From Spirochaetaceae bacterium (GTDB taxonomy: Bacteria; Spirochaetota; Spirochaetia; SZUA-6; Bin103), in contig JAPPGB010000073.1 in the NCBI GenBank assembly GCA_028821475.1, positions 1 to 64,000 on the forward strand: a stretch of DNA of 64,000 nucleotides, written 5' to 3'. The notes below the pieces were generated by a model. It was given only the letters and a program-made list of their open reading frames with translations, was not told the DNA's origin and did no database searches. Below, piece by piece: positions 46,001-57,178 of the stretch; position 1 is the stretch's first letter; each line of letters starts with the position of its first letter. A program made the position numbers and the translations under genes.

Positions 46001-46302
46001 CCGTCCGGGCCCGACCCGTGGACCCGCTCAAAGCGTTGCTTGGCCTTGACCACATCTCGGGATACCGATCGCCACGATTGCCCCGAGTCATCCTGCGAGT
46101 TCAGAATCTCCGTCATGGCCTCGCGCAGGCAATAGGCAATGGCATTTCCGATTCGGGGAGCGGCGGTCTGGTCGTGCTCCTTAGCCCAGTTCAGCGCACT
46201 TCGTGCCGTCAACAGACAGTCGGCGGCGCGACGGCCATGCGAACCGAATTCGCTCCGGAGATGGGCGAGTAGCTGGTCTATCTCAGACTGCGTGTACCTC
46301 AT
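43084..46302 (-). CDS. Large orphan alpha-helical protein, possibly part of an acquired defence locus
   Basis: 1072 residues, ATG at 46302. No enzymatic motif was recognised. The composition is helical throughout with Trp and Arg scattered, and the middle (about 220-640) reads like degenerate helical repeats. The N-terminal ~100 residues (SEIDQLLAHLRSEFGSHGRR onward) resemble a short helical bundle. GC content (about 55%) and codon use differ from the flanks, as for its convergent neighbour. Such large helical orphans occur as sensor or effector scaffolds in phage-defence islands, but this is inference from context alone. No signal peptide or membrane span. The 46303-46375 gap has no feature. 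Confidence 0.65.
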   Translation of the reverse strand: MRYTQSEIDQLLAHLRSEFGSHGRRAADCLLTARSALNWAKEHDQTAAPRIGNAIAYCLREAMTEILNSQDDSGQSWRSVSRDVVKAKQRFERVHGSGPDGQRPLAELLKKIEDMARFHERESDRERRLIAVLLDRTGTPPLAGSTSVKRFQRTTQGLNKVVHGSAPYDADQAEHTWSECVTLLRLLFLPDVRYRELERLASVKQPSADDVQNVGELVIAPPHLRYFLARVERPVWLDLLTDSGLLDPPDDGEGWPVFVATERLARRHPAVVAKWLNKMYARLSGNARCVSMIGDAALAIGDSGLPLVARIVRRHSSEADVVRLSWDAARSANPSSESFDTFMDIVLNQHSSSFAWTFGEIAERFVSGMDASNAMGRLQLLVSKIGSTPGDDLVRSWHEHKPYGSIADRYDEQYEERLDVLIQGLMRGIRTALKWVGVSSLLDLMDTLPGMIGVRMRLWFLGNTPEVSVGTLIDEISGALEQRRPNGDDLAVIDRVVQMADPALYETRWREAIGPAPAIEKVGRALAADEPREEWIRAFYWFPLLAGVSVGAWEDALAVLSAYFGTWSRELLEHREELAEGELVLVGSPFSVDELASLSPEDACHRISGWRPKQGAWRVSAHSLSLTLERVVISRASEWVRRPFRIAMALRHPTYIHRYLVAVRTTISDGVAPVDELIRLVSLLRTHPWKADQLGTRTFEYDTGWDSVDRATIDLIEKLAKEDIGFAGLSNEVWKILESAVRSRPNEVAVPAARDPVNVAINKPHTQALGAALQFVAYEYRSTNRIRADAFRLLDETLHLGGDDGLYHRAMIAPYVGLLRQVAPEWMETNRDLLFGSLAPTGLGQKTVDQVLKWGQTNKWLMETLRDSVMDAVSRRVKHALDCYLTAMLWDWDGYSLEEAAKFLAKKPELLSAAGHRLGSLLDTDSAKQAHIERAIRLWEVMIETRQSVEGLAGFGGFVRATVLDDRQWSLLTLKTLKRTGGCIDEPNVVAERAAGLVPDDTTLEIMDTLVRRSSSRHQSDGRRDPAYYRAKWHQGIVEKAAVELLERSSNLSGSDQYQRLQTALRERGADI

Positions 46303-46375
46303 GGGAGTTCAGGTCCAACGAGGATACCGCCAATCGGTGTTCACTTGGTAGCCCGCTACCCGCCCGACAACGACC

Positions 46376-47131
46376 TCAGCGGAGCTTGACGGGGTTGGTG
46401 AGGGTGCCGATGCCGGGGATCTCCACTTCGCAGGTGTCGCCGTCGTTGAGCTGGGCGGGGGTGCCGGAGGTGCCGGAGAAGATCACGTCGCCCGGCTGCA
46501 GGGTGACCGCCTGGCTGATGAACGAGATGGTCACGGCGAAGTTGTGGATCATGTCGGCGAGGCCGCAGCGCTGCACCTCGGTGCCGTTGATGCGGGTGAG
46601 CACCGACAGGTCGTCGGGGTTCAGGCCGGTGGCGATGCCGGGGCCGATGGGGCCGAAGGTGTCGGCGCTCTTGGCGCGCCACCACTGGTTGTCGCCGCCC
46701 TGCCAGGGGCGCCCGCTGACGTCGTTGCCGCAGGTGTAGCCGAGCACGTAGTTCAGCGCCTCGCGCTCGGTCACGCGGCTGCACCACTGGCCGATCACCG
46801 CCACCGCCTCGCCCTCGGCGTCGACGCGCGCCAGGTTGGGCGGCAGCAGGATGGTGTCGCCGGGCCCGATGAACGCGTTCGGGGTCTTCCAGAACGGCTC
46901 CGGCTGGGTGGGCACGGGGGCGCTGCCGAGGTGGTCGCGGAAGTTGCCGGCCAGCGCCAGCCCCTTGCCGGGGTCCACCGGCGCCAGCAGGCGGACTGCG
47001 CCGGCGGCGAGCGGCGCCCCTTCCTCCGACCAGGTGCCGAACGGCGAGCCGTCGATGGGCTGAATCTCGTCCCCGGCGAGCAGGCCGTAGGAAACACTCT
47101 CGTCTTCACGGGCAAAGCGAACGAAGGTCAC
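46376..47131 (-). CDS. Fumarylacetoacetate hydrolase (FAH) family protein
   Basis: 251 residues. The FAH fold is indicated by NAFIGPGDTILLPPNLARVDAE (shortened family motif), DAEGEAVAVIGQWCSRV with the metal-binding Glu residues, GYTCGNDVSGRPWQ, KSADTFGPIGPGI, and the end GDVIFSGTSGTPAQLNDGDT. The family includes hydrolases, decarboxylases and isomerases acting on 2-oxo acids, and the substrate cannot be told. It starts 5 bp after the aconitase stop; its Shine-Dalgarno GAGGAG lies inside the last codons of that gene. Confidence 0.87.
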   Translation of the reverse strand: MTFVRFAREDESVSYGLLAGDEIQPIDGSPFGTWSEEGAPLAAGAVRLLAPVDPGKGLALAGNFRDHLGSAPVPTQPEPFWKTPNAFIGPGDTILLPPNLARVDAEGEAVAVIGQWCSRVTEREALNYVLGYTCGNDVSGRPWQGGDNQWWRAKSADTFGPIGPGIATGLNPDDLSVLTRINGTEVQRCGLADMIHNFAVTISFISQAVTLQPGDVIFSGTSGTPAQLNDGDTCEVEIPGIGTLTNPVKLR

Positions 47132-47136
47132 GCTGA

Positions 47137-49887
<2,751 letters not shown>

Positions 49888-50020
49888 GATCGGCGGCGGT
49901 ACCTCCGGTCCACAAAGTATGCGCCCGCACCGCCTACGTCCAGCCGCCCCGGGGCGCACGGCTCCGCGGCGGCGCACGGCCCGACGCCGGTCCGGGCTCC
50001 ACCGCGCCGATACTAAAGGC

Positions 50021-50671
50021 GTGAAGACGATCGCCTTCGCAACGGTCGCGGCGCTGGCGGTGGCGGTGCTGAACGGGTGTACCACCGGCGACGTGCGGCA
50101 TGCGCCGCCGTCCCTTGCGGGGCACTCGCTCAGCGAGCGCCAGCGGGCACTGGTGCGGTCGGCGCACGACCTGATCGGGGTGGATCGGCTGTACGTCGGC
50201 GGCACCGAGTACCGGGACGACTGCACCGGTGCGGTGCTGGCCGTGTACGCCGCGGCCGGCATCAACCTGGGCGCACGGTTCCACCAGTACCAGGGCAACG
50301 GCGTCGAGCGTCTCCATCGGATGATGCGCGATCACCACCTCTACTTCCGGGCCGCGCCCGACGCCCGCCCCGAGCCCGGCGACATCGTGTTCTTCGACAA
50401 CACCTGGGACCGCAACGGCAACCGCCGCTGGGACGACGACCTCACCCACATGGGGCTGGTGGTGGCGGTGGACCGCGCCGGCACCATCAGCTACCTGCAC
50501 AACCACGTCCGCCGCGGTGTCATCATCGAGCAGTTGAACCTGCGCCACCCCGATGCGCGCCGCCTGAACGCGCCCATGCGCCTGCGCGGCTCGCCGCGCG
50601 ACGGCAGCGGTCGCTGGCTGGCGAGCCACCTGGTTCGCGGTTTCGGCAGCGCGTACCGGCTGCCGACTTGA
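50021..50671 (+). CDS. Putative NlpC/P60-like lipoprotein (cell-wall peptidase fold)
   Basis: 216 residues from the GTG at 50021 (AAGG upstream; more 5' starts would lack a signal peptide). KTIAFATVAALAVAVLNGC gives a lipoprotein signal with lipobox VLNGC, Cys22. The mature part has YRDDCTGAVLAVYAAAG, with Cys in the position of the NlpC catalytic Cys, and PGDIVFFDNTWDRNGNRRW...DDDLTHMGLVVAV, with the His; SYLHNHVRRG may supply the third residue. A CHAP-type amidase is an alternative. Likely periplasmic or outer-membrane-attached, acting on peptidoglycan. Divergent from acnA. Confidence 0.72.
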   Translation: MKTIAFATVAALAVAVLNGCTTGDVRHAPPSLAGHSLSERQRALVRSAHDLIGVDRLYVGGTEYRDDCTGAVLAVYAAAGINLGARFHQYQGNGVERLHRMMRDHHLYFRAAPDARPEPGDIVFFDNTWDRNGNRRWDDDLTHMGLVVAVDRAGTISYLHNHVRRGVIIEQLNLRHPDARRLNAPMRLRGSPRDGSGRWLASHLVRGFGSAYRLPT

Positions 50672-50702
50672 CCGCGGCGCCGGAGCGGCTCACCATGGCA
50701 GC

Positions 50703-51203
50703 ATGTCGGGTATGAGCCGAGCATTGGTAGCCGCCGTGTGCGGCGTTGCATTTGTGCTGTCCGCCGGCGCGAACCTGTTCGCGGATTCGCCGGACTGGGT
50801 GCTGGACGCAATCGAGCACGCCACGCGCGATCCCGGTGAGTTGTACTACTTCCACGGCGTGCAGAGCGACTGCCCGATCGGCGACGCACATGCGGAAGGC
50901 GTGATCGACGCCATCCTGACCGGCGTCAGGATCCAGCCGCGGCACCTCAACCTGTCGAGTTCGCTGTTCGATCAGCTCTACCTCGATCTCTCGGTTTCCT
51001 GCCTGGACCGGGGTGACGACAGCTACGTGTACGCGATCGACGCCTACTTTGGCGTCCACTCGCCGCTCGGCGGCCAGCGCATGTTGATCGCCCGCCGCTT
51101 CGGCCGCATCGGTCTCGGCGACCGGACGTCCATCCTGCAGGCAATCCAGCAGTCGGTGGAAGACGCCGCCGGCGCCTTCCTGGCCGCCAACGACCGCGGC
51201 TAG
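50703..51203 (+). CDS. Secreted protein of unknown function
   Basis: 166 residues; ATG 50703 or 50712. The signal peptide is seen as LVAAVCGVAFVLSAGANLFADS, with probable cleavage near ADS. The mature protein begins PDWVLDAIEHATRDPGEL, has Cys residues in VQSDCPIGD and VSCLDRG that could form a disulfide, and no recognisable enzymatic motif. It lies 31 bp after the NlpC-like gene and may share its transcript. Its 3' end overlaps the convergent dehydrogenase gene by four bases. Confidence 0.6.
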   Translation: MSGMSRALVAAVCGVAFVLSAGANLFADSPDWVLDAIEHATRDPGELYYFHGVQSDCPIGDAHAEGVIDAILTGVRIQPRHLNLSSSLFDQLYLDLSVSCLDRGDDSYVYAIDAYFGVHSPLGGQRMLIARRFGRIGLGDRTSILQAIQQSVEDAAGAFLAANDRG

Positions 51204-54200
51204 CGAGCAACTCCGCCGCGGCGGTCGTCCGGGAGGGCGGCGCGCAGGATCTGGGCCGGGTGCAGCGCCGTGCGGGTGCAGCCGTGGGCGATCTGGTGGC
51301 GGCAACTGGTGCCGGCGGCGGCGATCAGGGTGTCGTCGCCGGCGGCGCGGACGGCGGGCAGCAGGCGGCGTTCCGCCATGGCCAGCGACACGTCGAGGTG
51401 CTCCGCCTCGTAGCCGAAGGAGCCGGCCATGCCGCAGCAGCCCGAGTCCACCTCTTCCACGGTGTAGCCGGCCTGTTTCAGCACCTGGTGGCTGGGCCCG
51501 GTGCCGACCAGCGCCTTCTGGTGGCAGTGGCCGTGCAGCAGCACCCGCCCCGCGTCGGACGGGAACTGCAGCGCAAAGCGGCCCGCCTCGGTTTCGGCGG
51601 CGACGAACTCCTCGAAGGTGGTCACCGCCTCCGCCACCGCCTGCGCCTTGGCGTCGCCGGGCAGCAGCGACAGGTACTCGTCCTTGAGGGTGAGGATGCA
51701 GCTCGGCTCCAGGCCGACCACCGGCATGCCCTGCGCAACCAGGGGATGCAGCTTGTCGACCGTGGCGCGGGCGGCCGCGCGCGCCTGCTCCACCAGGCCC
51801 TTGGACACCATGGGGCGGCCGCAGCACCAGTGGCCCGGCAGCACCACGCGGTAGCCGGCCGCCTCCAGCACCTCGACGGCGGCGATCGCCACCTCCGGCT
51901 CGTTGTAGGTGTTGAACGTGTCGTTGAACAGCACCACGCTGCGCGGCGGCGCGGCGGACCCGTGCACCGGAGTGCCGTTCGCCGGAGTGGCGTTCGCCGG
52001 AGTGGCGTTCGCCGCAGGCGCGCCGCCGTTGAGCTGCGCGGGGGGCGGCGCCGGGGGCGTTCGGGAAGGCTTGTCCGGCCCGGCGCCGCGACGGAGGGCG
52101 GCGCGTTCGGCGAACCAGCGCGTGAACGGCCGCTCGGCGAAGCGCGGCAGGGTACGCTTGCTGCTGATTCCGAGCGTCTTCTCCAGCAGCCGGCGCACCG
52201 GAGCGGCCCTGAGCAGGGCGTTCACGATCGGCGCGCGCCAGCCGCTTCCGGCCCGGCTGGCACTGGCGATGTCGGCGAAGAAGCGCACCCGCGGCGGCAC
52301 CGGGTTGGCCTCGTAGTAGCGCGCCAGGTACTCGAACTTCACCTTGGCCATGTCCACCGACGACGGGCACTCCGCCTTGCACGCCTTGCACTCGATGCAC
52401 AGGTCCATGGCGGCGTAGATGCGTTCGCCGGTCAGCTCCTCGGCCGGCAGACGGCCGCTCATGGCGGCGCGCAGCAGGTTGGCGCGCCCGCGCGTGCTGT
52501 GCTCCTCCTCGCGGGTGACCATGAACGACGGGCACATGGTGCCCTCGGTCTTCTTGCGGCAGATGCCGGCGCCGTTGCACATCTCGACGGCGCGGTCGAA
52601 GCCCTGGTCGCTGCTGAAGTCGAGATGCTCGGGCTGCTGCAGCGCCTTGTACTCGACGCCGTAGCGCAGGTCCTGCGTCATCGGCGGCGCATCCACCACC
52701 TGCCCCGGGTTGAGGATGCCGGCCGGGTCGAAGATGCCCTTCACCTGCCGGTACAGGCCATACAGCTCGCGCCCGAAGAACTGCTCGTTGAGCCAGCTTC
52801 GCACGCGCCCGTCGCCGTGCTCGCTGGACAGCGAGCCGCCGTAGCGGCCGAGCAGTTCCGCGGCGAACGAGGCGATCTTCGGCAGCCGCTCCACGTCCGC
52901 GGCCAGCTTGGCGTTGATCAGCGGCCTGATGTGCAGGCAGCCGGCGCTCGCGTGCGCGTACATCGCCACCCGCTCGGTGCCGACCTCCTTGCAGAAGCGC
53001 TGAATCTCGGTGACGTAGTTGGCCAGGTGCTGCGGCGGCACCGCGGCATCCTCGATGAACGGGATCGGCTTGTAGTCGCCCTTGATGCTCATCATCAGGC
53101 CCAGGCCCACCTTGCGCACCGTCCACACGTTGGTCTGCAACTGCGGATCGATCGCCGCCACGGTGTGCGTCCTGACGCCCTGGCGGGTCAGGTGGCGCTG
53201 CAGGTTGTCCACCGACTCGCGCAACTCGGCCTCGCTCTCACCGCGAAACTCGGTGATCAGCACGCAGTCGGGAGCGCCTTCCACGAACGTGGACAGCAGG
53301 CGCGCGTACTGCGGCACGCCGCGGCACAGGGTGAGACCGAGGTTGTCGAGCAGCTCGATGGCGCTCGGGCGCGTCTCCAGCATTGCCGGCACCGACGACA
53401 GCGCCTCGTACAGGCTGTCGAAGTGCACCACCGCCAGCCCGGTGCGGGTCGGCAGGTCGACCACGCCCAGCTTCAGCTCGGTCATCACCGCCAGGGTGCC
53501 TTCCGAGCCGGATATCATCTTGGCCAGGTTGAAGCGCGGATCGCGCGGGTAGCGGAACGAGGCGCCGTCCACGAAGCGGTCCAGGTTGTAGCCGCCGCAC
53601 CTGCGCCAGTGCTTGGGCGTGCCGGCCAGGATGGCGTCCACGTTGTCGCGCGCGAGCTCGGCGATGCCGCGATACAGGCGCCCCTCCAAGCCGGGGCGGC
53701 GCTGATATTGCGCCAGCGCGTCGTCTTCGACCGGCCCCAGGTGGGCGGCGGTGCCGTCGCTCAGGAACGTGTCCAGCTCCAGCACGTGATCGGCGGTCAT
53801 GCCGTACAGGATGGAGTGCGAGCCGGTGGAGTTGTTGGCCACGATGCCGCCCATGGCGGCGCGGTTGCTGCTCGCCGGGTCGGGACCGAACTGCAGGCCG
53901 TGCGGCTGCAGGTACAGGTTGAGTTCGTCGAGCACGATGCCCGGCTGCACCCGTACCCAGCTCTCTTCCTTGTTGAGCTCGACGACGGCGTCGAGATGAC
54001 GCGAGAAGTCGATGATCAGCGCTTCGCCGATCGCCTGCCCGGCCAGGCTGGAGCCGGCGGTGCGCGGCACGATCGGAATGCCCCGCTCGTGCGCCAGGGT
54101 GACCGCGGCCTGCACGTCGTCCGCGTTGCGCGGGATCAGGACGGCATGCGGCATCACCTGGTAGATGCTGGCATCGGTGCTGTACAGCATGCGGCTGTAG

Positions 54201-54334
54201 AGGTCGGTACGCAGCTCGCCGGTCACTCGCGGTCCGAGGTCGGCAAGGAAGTCGGCGACGTTCTGCACCGCCTCACGAGACTGGCGAGCAGCCGCCGAGG
54301 GCCGCTCGGGAATGTGTTGTGTTGTAGTACTCAC
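51200..54334 (-). CDS. Large FAD-linked oxidase with 4Fe-4S and CCG domains (D-lactate / D-2-hydroxyglutarate dehydrogenase-like)
   Basis: 1044 residues from the GTG at 54334; the upstream TTG is less likely. FAD_binding_4 domain (PRTAGSSLAGQAIGEALI, SNRAAMGGIVANNSTG), FAD oxidase C domain ending NPGQVVDAPPM, a ferredoxin-like part with CNGAGICRKK and CIECKACKAECPSSVDM (two clusters), and a C-terminal pair of CCG blocks (WCCGRPMVSKG, GHCHQKALVG, DSGCCGMAGSFGYE). The order is that of YdiJ-type fusions, which oxidise D-2-hydroxyacids. A Pro/Ala-rich linker with a repeated 15-bp unit (ANATPANATPANGTP) precedes the CCG part. The acceptor and exact substrate are not readable. Confidence 0.85.
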   Translation of the reverse strand: MSTTTQHIPERPSAAARQSREAVQNVADFLADLGPRVTGELRTDLYSRMLYSTDASIYQVMPHAVLIPRNADDVQAAVTLAHERGIPIVPRTAGSSLAGQAIGEALIIDFSRHLDAVVELNKEESWVRVQPGIVLDELNLYLQPHGLQFGPDPASSNRAAMGGIVANNSTGSHSILYGMTADHVLELDTFLSDGTAAHLGPVEDDALAQYQRRPGLEGRLYRGIAELARDNVDAILAGTPKHWRRCGGYNLDRFVDGASFRYPRDPRFNLAKMISGSEGTLAVMTELKLGVVDLPTRTGLAVVHFDSLYEALSSVPAMLETRPSAIELLDNLGLTLCRGVPQYARLLSTFVEGAPDCVLITEFRGESEAELRESVDNLQRHLTRQGVRTHTVAAIDPQLQTNVWTVRKVGLGLMMSIKGDYKPIPFIEDAAVPPQHLANYVTEIQRFCKEVGTERVAMYAHASAGCLHIRPLINAKLAADVERLPKIASFAAELLGRYGGSLSSEHGDGRVRSWLNEQFFGRELYGLYRQVKGIFDPAGILNPGQVVDAPPMTQDLRYGVEYKALQQPEHLDFSSDQGFDRAVEMCNGAGICRKKTEGTMCPSFMVTREEEHSTRGRANLLRAAMSGRLPAEELTGERIYAAMDLCIECKACKAECPSSVDMAKVKFEYLARYYEANPVPPRVRFFADIASASRAGSGWRAPIVNALLRAAPVRRLLEKTLGISSKRTLPRFAERPFTRWFAERAALRRGAGPDKPSRTPPAPPPAQLNGGAPAANATPANATPANGTPVHGSAAPPRSVVLFNDTFNTYNEPEVAIAAVEVLEAAGYRVVLPGHWCCGRPMVSKGLVEQARAAARATVDKLHPLVAQGMPVVGLEPSCILTLKDEYLSLLPGDAKAQAVAEAVTTFEEFVAAETEAGRFALQFPSDAGRVLLHGHCHQKALVGTGPSHQVLKQAGYTVEEVDSGCCGMAGSFGYEAEHLDVSLAMAERRLLPAVRAAGDDTLIAAAGTSCRHQIAHGCTRTALHPAQILRAALPDDRRGGVAR
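51967..52010 (-). repeat. 15-bp coding repeat (about three copies) in the dehydrogenase linker
   Basis: Two identical copies of GCCGGAGTGGCGTTC (51981-51995, 51996-52010) follow a slightly different one. They code for the PANAT units of the linker between the Fe-S and CCG domains. The unit keeps frame, so variation changes only linker length. Confidence 0.8.
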
Positions 54335-55241
54335 GGCGTCGCCCTGTAAGCTAACGCCTTGCGCCTTCTGACGCAACGGTCAATTCAGCGCGACGCACTG
54401 TCGATTTACAGTGCGCCCGGTCCGCCCGATCGAACCCCATCTCAACTTAGCCCATCCAGCCGGCGTCGACGAGAGGACGTTCCGATGCGCGCATACGGAG
54501 AGTGCGACCTCGGTCAGATACCGCCGCCAGCGCAGCGCCGGAGGAGACCCCGACGGCCACAACAAGCCACGCCTCACTCCCTGTTGTGAACCACCTGACC
54601 GTGTGAAGACCCTGCCCCGCTCGCCGCTACTTGCTTCGCTTCGCGCCCGTCCCGGCCCGCATGGACACTCTGAGACATACCACCGAACGCATAAGTCGAG
54701 CAGTGCCGCAACGGCACCCCGAGCATTCCAACGATGCCGACTATACGCCCGCCATTCTCCGTTCGCGCACCGATTACGACATATGTCCGTAGAGTGCAGA
54801 AAGACTCCCTTGAAACCGCTCAGCACTAAGCCACCAATCCGGTGAACCGTCAACTAGCGCCGGAGACTCTCGATCGGTGGGAGTGCAAGCCCGACATAGT
54901 CAATGATCAGCTACCTCGGACATCGACCGCATGTCCCCGTGACCCCTAACAATACGCACCCGAAATAGTATAGCTTCTAGTTGGTCTCGGAAAATACGTT
55001 CCTTCAGTCTGTCCAAAGATTTATTCGGAGAACCGGAATGGAACGCTGCGCTCAGGACGAAGCAAGAACTGTGTTTCGCTGTAGTCTACTTGGTCATCCC
55101 ATCGCAAAGGATCGACTCCTCATCGCGAATAGAGAACATCATAATGGTACCGCAAATCATGCGTCACAATTTACCTGATCTCGACGACATCGCACAATCT
55201 GTCCCCAACACGAGTTCCACATAGGACGTTCGTTAACACTC
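54335..55241. other. About 900 bp without a supportable gene; transition from high to low GC
   Basis: Both strands have open frames of up to ~157 codons around 54380-54853, but they overlap each other on opposite strands, have no SD and no recognisable family. From about 54850 the GC content falls, marking the left border of the HEPN/DUF262 island. No att-like direct repeat, tRNA or integrase was found. A decayed gene cannot be excluded. Confidence 0.5.
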
Positions 55242-55775
55242 TCACCTGTACTCCTCAAGTACTCTCCTAAACCAGTCAACGAACCCTCTAGCTTGGCCAT
55301 ATAGTCCGTATATCTCCTCCGAGGTTTTCTCCATCCTAAACGCGACGAAGTCTTCGTGTACAACACGGTTTCGCTCGTTCCCTATCTCCAAGAACGCACT
55401 CACCGACTTGGACAGTGTATCACTACGGCGCACCGCGTCCTTCGAATCGCCTAAGAATGTTGCCCCAAACATGCTGAAGAACTGATTCGCATTTGACCCC
55501 GTCCAATTGAACCATGTGTGATACTGCCTCTTGATGACCTTGCGAACGACCATATGAACTATTACATGATCGTCGCCGCTCACGTCCTCGGTAAACTCCC
55601 TCACGGCGTCTGTTAACTCACGTTCGAAATAGCTCGCAGACGCCAACAACAAAACCTTTCGAAAGTGACTATCCACGAAGCTCATCGCGGAGACATCTCC
55701 TGCAGCCTCCAAACTCCTCATGAGATCCCCATATTCCTCATACAATGCCGTTACTGGATCCTTTCCCACGGACAT
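55242..55775 (-). CDS. HEPN-domain protein (RiboL-PSP-HEPN / MAE_28990-like), probable RNase effector
   Basis: 177 residues, helical, low-GC. The motif NERNRVVHEDF contains R-N-x3-H, that is Rx4H, the catalytic pattern of HEPN ribonucleases. AASASYFERELTDAVREFTE near residue 50 also fits the family. It starts 8 bp after the stop of the DUF262 gene, so the two are co-expressed. HEPN effectors typically cleave RNA in abortive infection or toxin-antitoxin systems. The partner suggests a sensor-effector pair; this is inference from family knowledge. Confidence 0.72.
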   Translation of the reverse strand: MSVGKDPVTALYEEYGDLMRSLEAAGDVSAMSFVDSHFRKVLLLASASYFERELTDAVREFTEDVSGDDHVIVHMVVRKVIKRQYHTWFNWTGSNANQFFSMFGATFLGDSKDAVRRSDTLSKSVSAFLEIGNERNRVVHEDFVAFRMEKTSEEIYGLYGQARGFVDWFRRVLEEYR

Positions 55776-55783
55776 CAGTAATC

Positions 55784-56959
55784 CTAGTGAATCTGTATGA
55801 GTGCCTCAGCGCGCTCCAGCCTCTTATCGACATTCGCTTTCTGCGTCGTACCTTGTGCGGCTGCCGAAAGAAAGGTCGTGTCGGTCGAGAGCCTGCGGAT
55901 CTCCCTCGCCCACAGCTTCCCGCCAACTGTGCCCTTGTCCGCGAATGCCTGTTTGCAGGCGACGGTGAATACGGCTTCATACAAAGCGATGTTAAATCGG
56001 CCTCGCTTTGTCATAAAAACATCCTCCGGCAAGGATGCGCAAGCCTTCAGGAACGAAGTGAACAAGAGCTCCAAGTATTGAATCTTCTCTGCGTTTAGCC
56101 CTCTACAGCTGAATGAGAATTGATTCAAGAATCTTACCATCGAGGAAGCGTACTTATCGCGGTCCACCAACATTGCGAAGCCGCGCAGCAGTATCTCGAT
56201 GTCTTTCATGTGTAAGTCTGGATCACTCGCACCAACGAGTCTTCTCCAAATTGCATTTTCCGCGTTTATCCGATAGAGCATCGTGTAGAAGTCAGAGTGA
56301 TACATGCTCGTCCTGATTTCTTGGGGTCGCAAGTTCACGCCGCCGGAGTTGAGTCTATTGAAGATCTCGAATATTGAGGACTGATCATCCTCCGGCGCGC
56401 TCTGTTTGACTACGATGTTCCGAATCGGGCGCATGTCTAGCTGAGTCTTGTGGTCTTCGCTCAACGTGGAATAGTTGAGACCCCGAAACCGGTTCCGACG
56501 ACGAGGTCTATCGTCCGACAGCCGCAAGTTGAAAGTCTGGAAGTACTTATCGTCATGCAACATATTCTCCGGCACTTGACCGCCTCGGTCGAATTCCCGT
56601 CGGATATCGGCACGTCTCGAACTACGAGGGAAGCGCTTCTTGATGAAATAGTAAATCGACATCAAGCGTTGCTGGCCATCAATTACCAAGAAACGATTCT
56701 TCCCTTGCTCGTAAAGAAACAGCTGGGGAACTGGAAGACCCAATATCAAGGATTCAATGAGCCTTGATGCCCGCCCGATATCCCAAACGAAATTCCGTTG
56801 GAATCCTGGAATCCTTACTGACCCTCTTTCGACAAAGCTGCAGAGCGTCATCACACTAAAATCGTTTGGCGACACCGTGATATCATACTCCTCGACCTGA
56901 AGATCATGAATGCTATCGTCCGCGTCGTCGTACCAATCAACTCGCCCGTTTTCGCTCAT
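55784..56959 (-). CDS. DUF262 protein (ParB/GmrS-like nuclease or NTPase domain), partner of the HEPN protein
   Basis: 391 residues from the ATG at 56959; an in-frame TTG 18 bp upstream is less likely. Motifs: VRIPGFQRNFVWD at about residue 48 and FLVIDGQQRLMSIYYFIKK at about 90 (the DGQQR box), then SIFEIFNRLNSGGVNLRPQE, together the DUF262 signature. This family includes GmrS of the type IV restriction enzyme GmrSD. No fused C-terminal nuclease (DUF1524 HNH) is present, so the effector may be the HEPN protein downstream. Low GC compared with flanking genes suggests transfer. The 56960-57178 stretch upstream contains no gene. Confidence 0.83.
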   Translation of the reverse strand: MSENGRVDWYDDADDSIHDLQVEEYDITVSPNDFSVMTLCSFVERGSVRIPGFQRNFVWDIGRASRLIESLILGLPVPQLFLYEQGKNRFLVIDGQQRLMSIYYFIKKRFPRSSRRADIRREFDRGGQVPENMLHDDKYFQTFNLRLSDDRPRRRNRFRGLNYSTLSEDHKTQLDMRPIRNIVVKQSAPEDDQSSIFEIFNRLNSGGVNLRPQEIRTSMYHSDFYTMLYRINAENAIWRRLVGASDPDLHMKDIEILLRGFAMLVDRDKYASSMVRFLNQFSFSCRGLNAEKIQYLELLFTSFLKACASLPEDVFMTKRGRFNIALYEAVFTVACKQAFADKGTVGGKLWAREIRRLSTDTTFLSAAAQGTTQKANVDKRLERAEALIQIH

Positions 56960-57178
56960 CTGTATTGCACCCCGCAACTAGTGATAGGGCGACCAATCGA
57001 TGTGACCAGCACCCTCAAGATCGTGGTCCATCCATCGATTTTCGGTCGTTTGAAGCAGTGTAGAGCATCCGGACATCGGATCGCAAGGTCATCCATAGCT
57101 AGTAGCATTGGTATCAGCGGGCATTGAGGGCTACGATCGGGATCGATGATGGACAGCGTGCAACTAATCGATTGGTCC

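Noticed and set aside
51260-54349. Long open frame antisense to the FAD/Fe-S dehydrogenase
   Set aside because: Same cause: third-position GC bias keeps the opposite frame open. The dehydrogenase motifs are unambiguous.
54380-54853. Overlapping frames on both strands as a hypothetical gene
   Set aside because: No SD, no motif, mutually overlapping, and unlike the codon use of neighbours. A decayed intron or retroelement was considered, but no RT motif or domain V-like hairpin was found.
54981-55178. 65-codon frame next to the HEPN gene as a small antitoxin
   Set aside because: No SD, on the opposite strand to the HEPN/DUF262 pair, and no antitoxin-like features.
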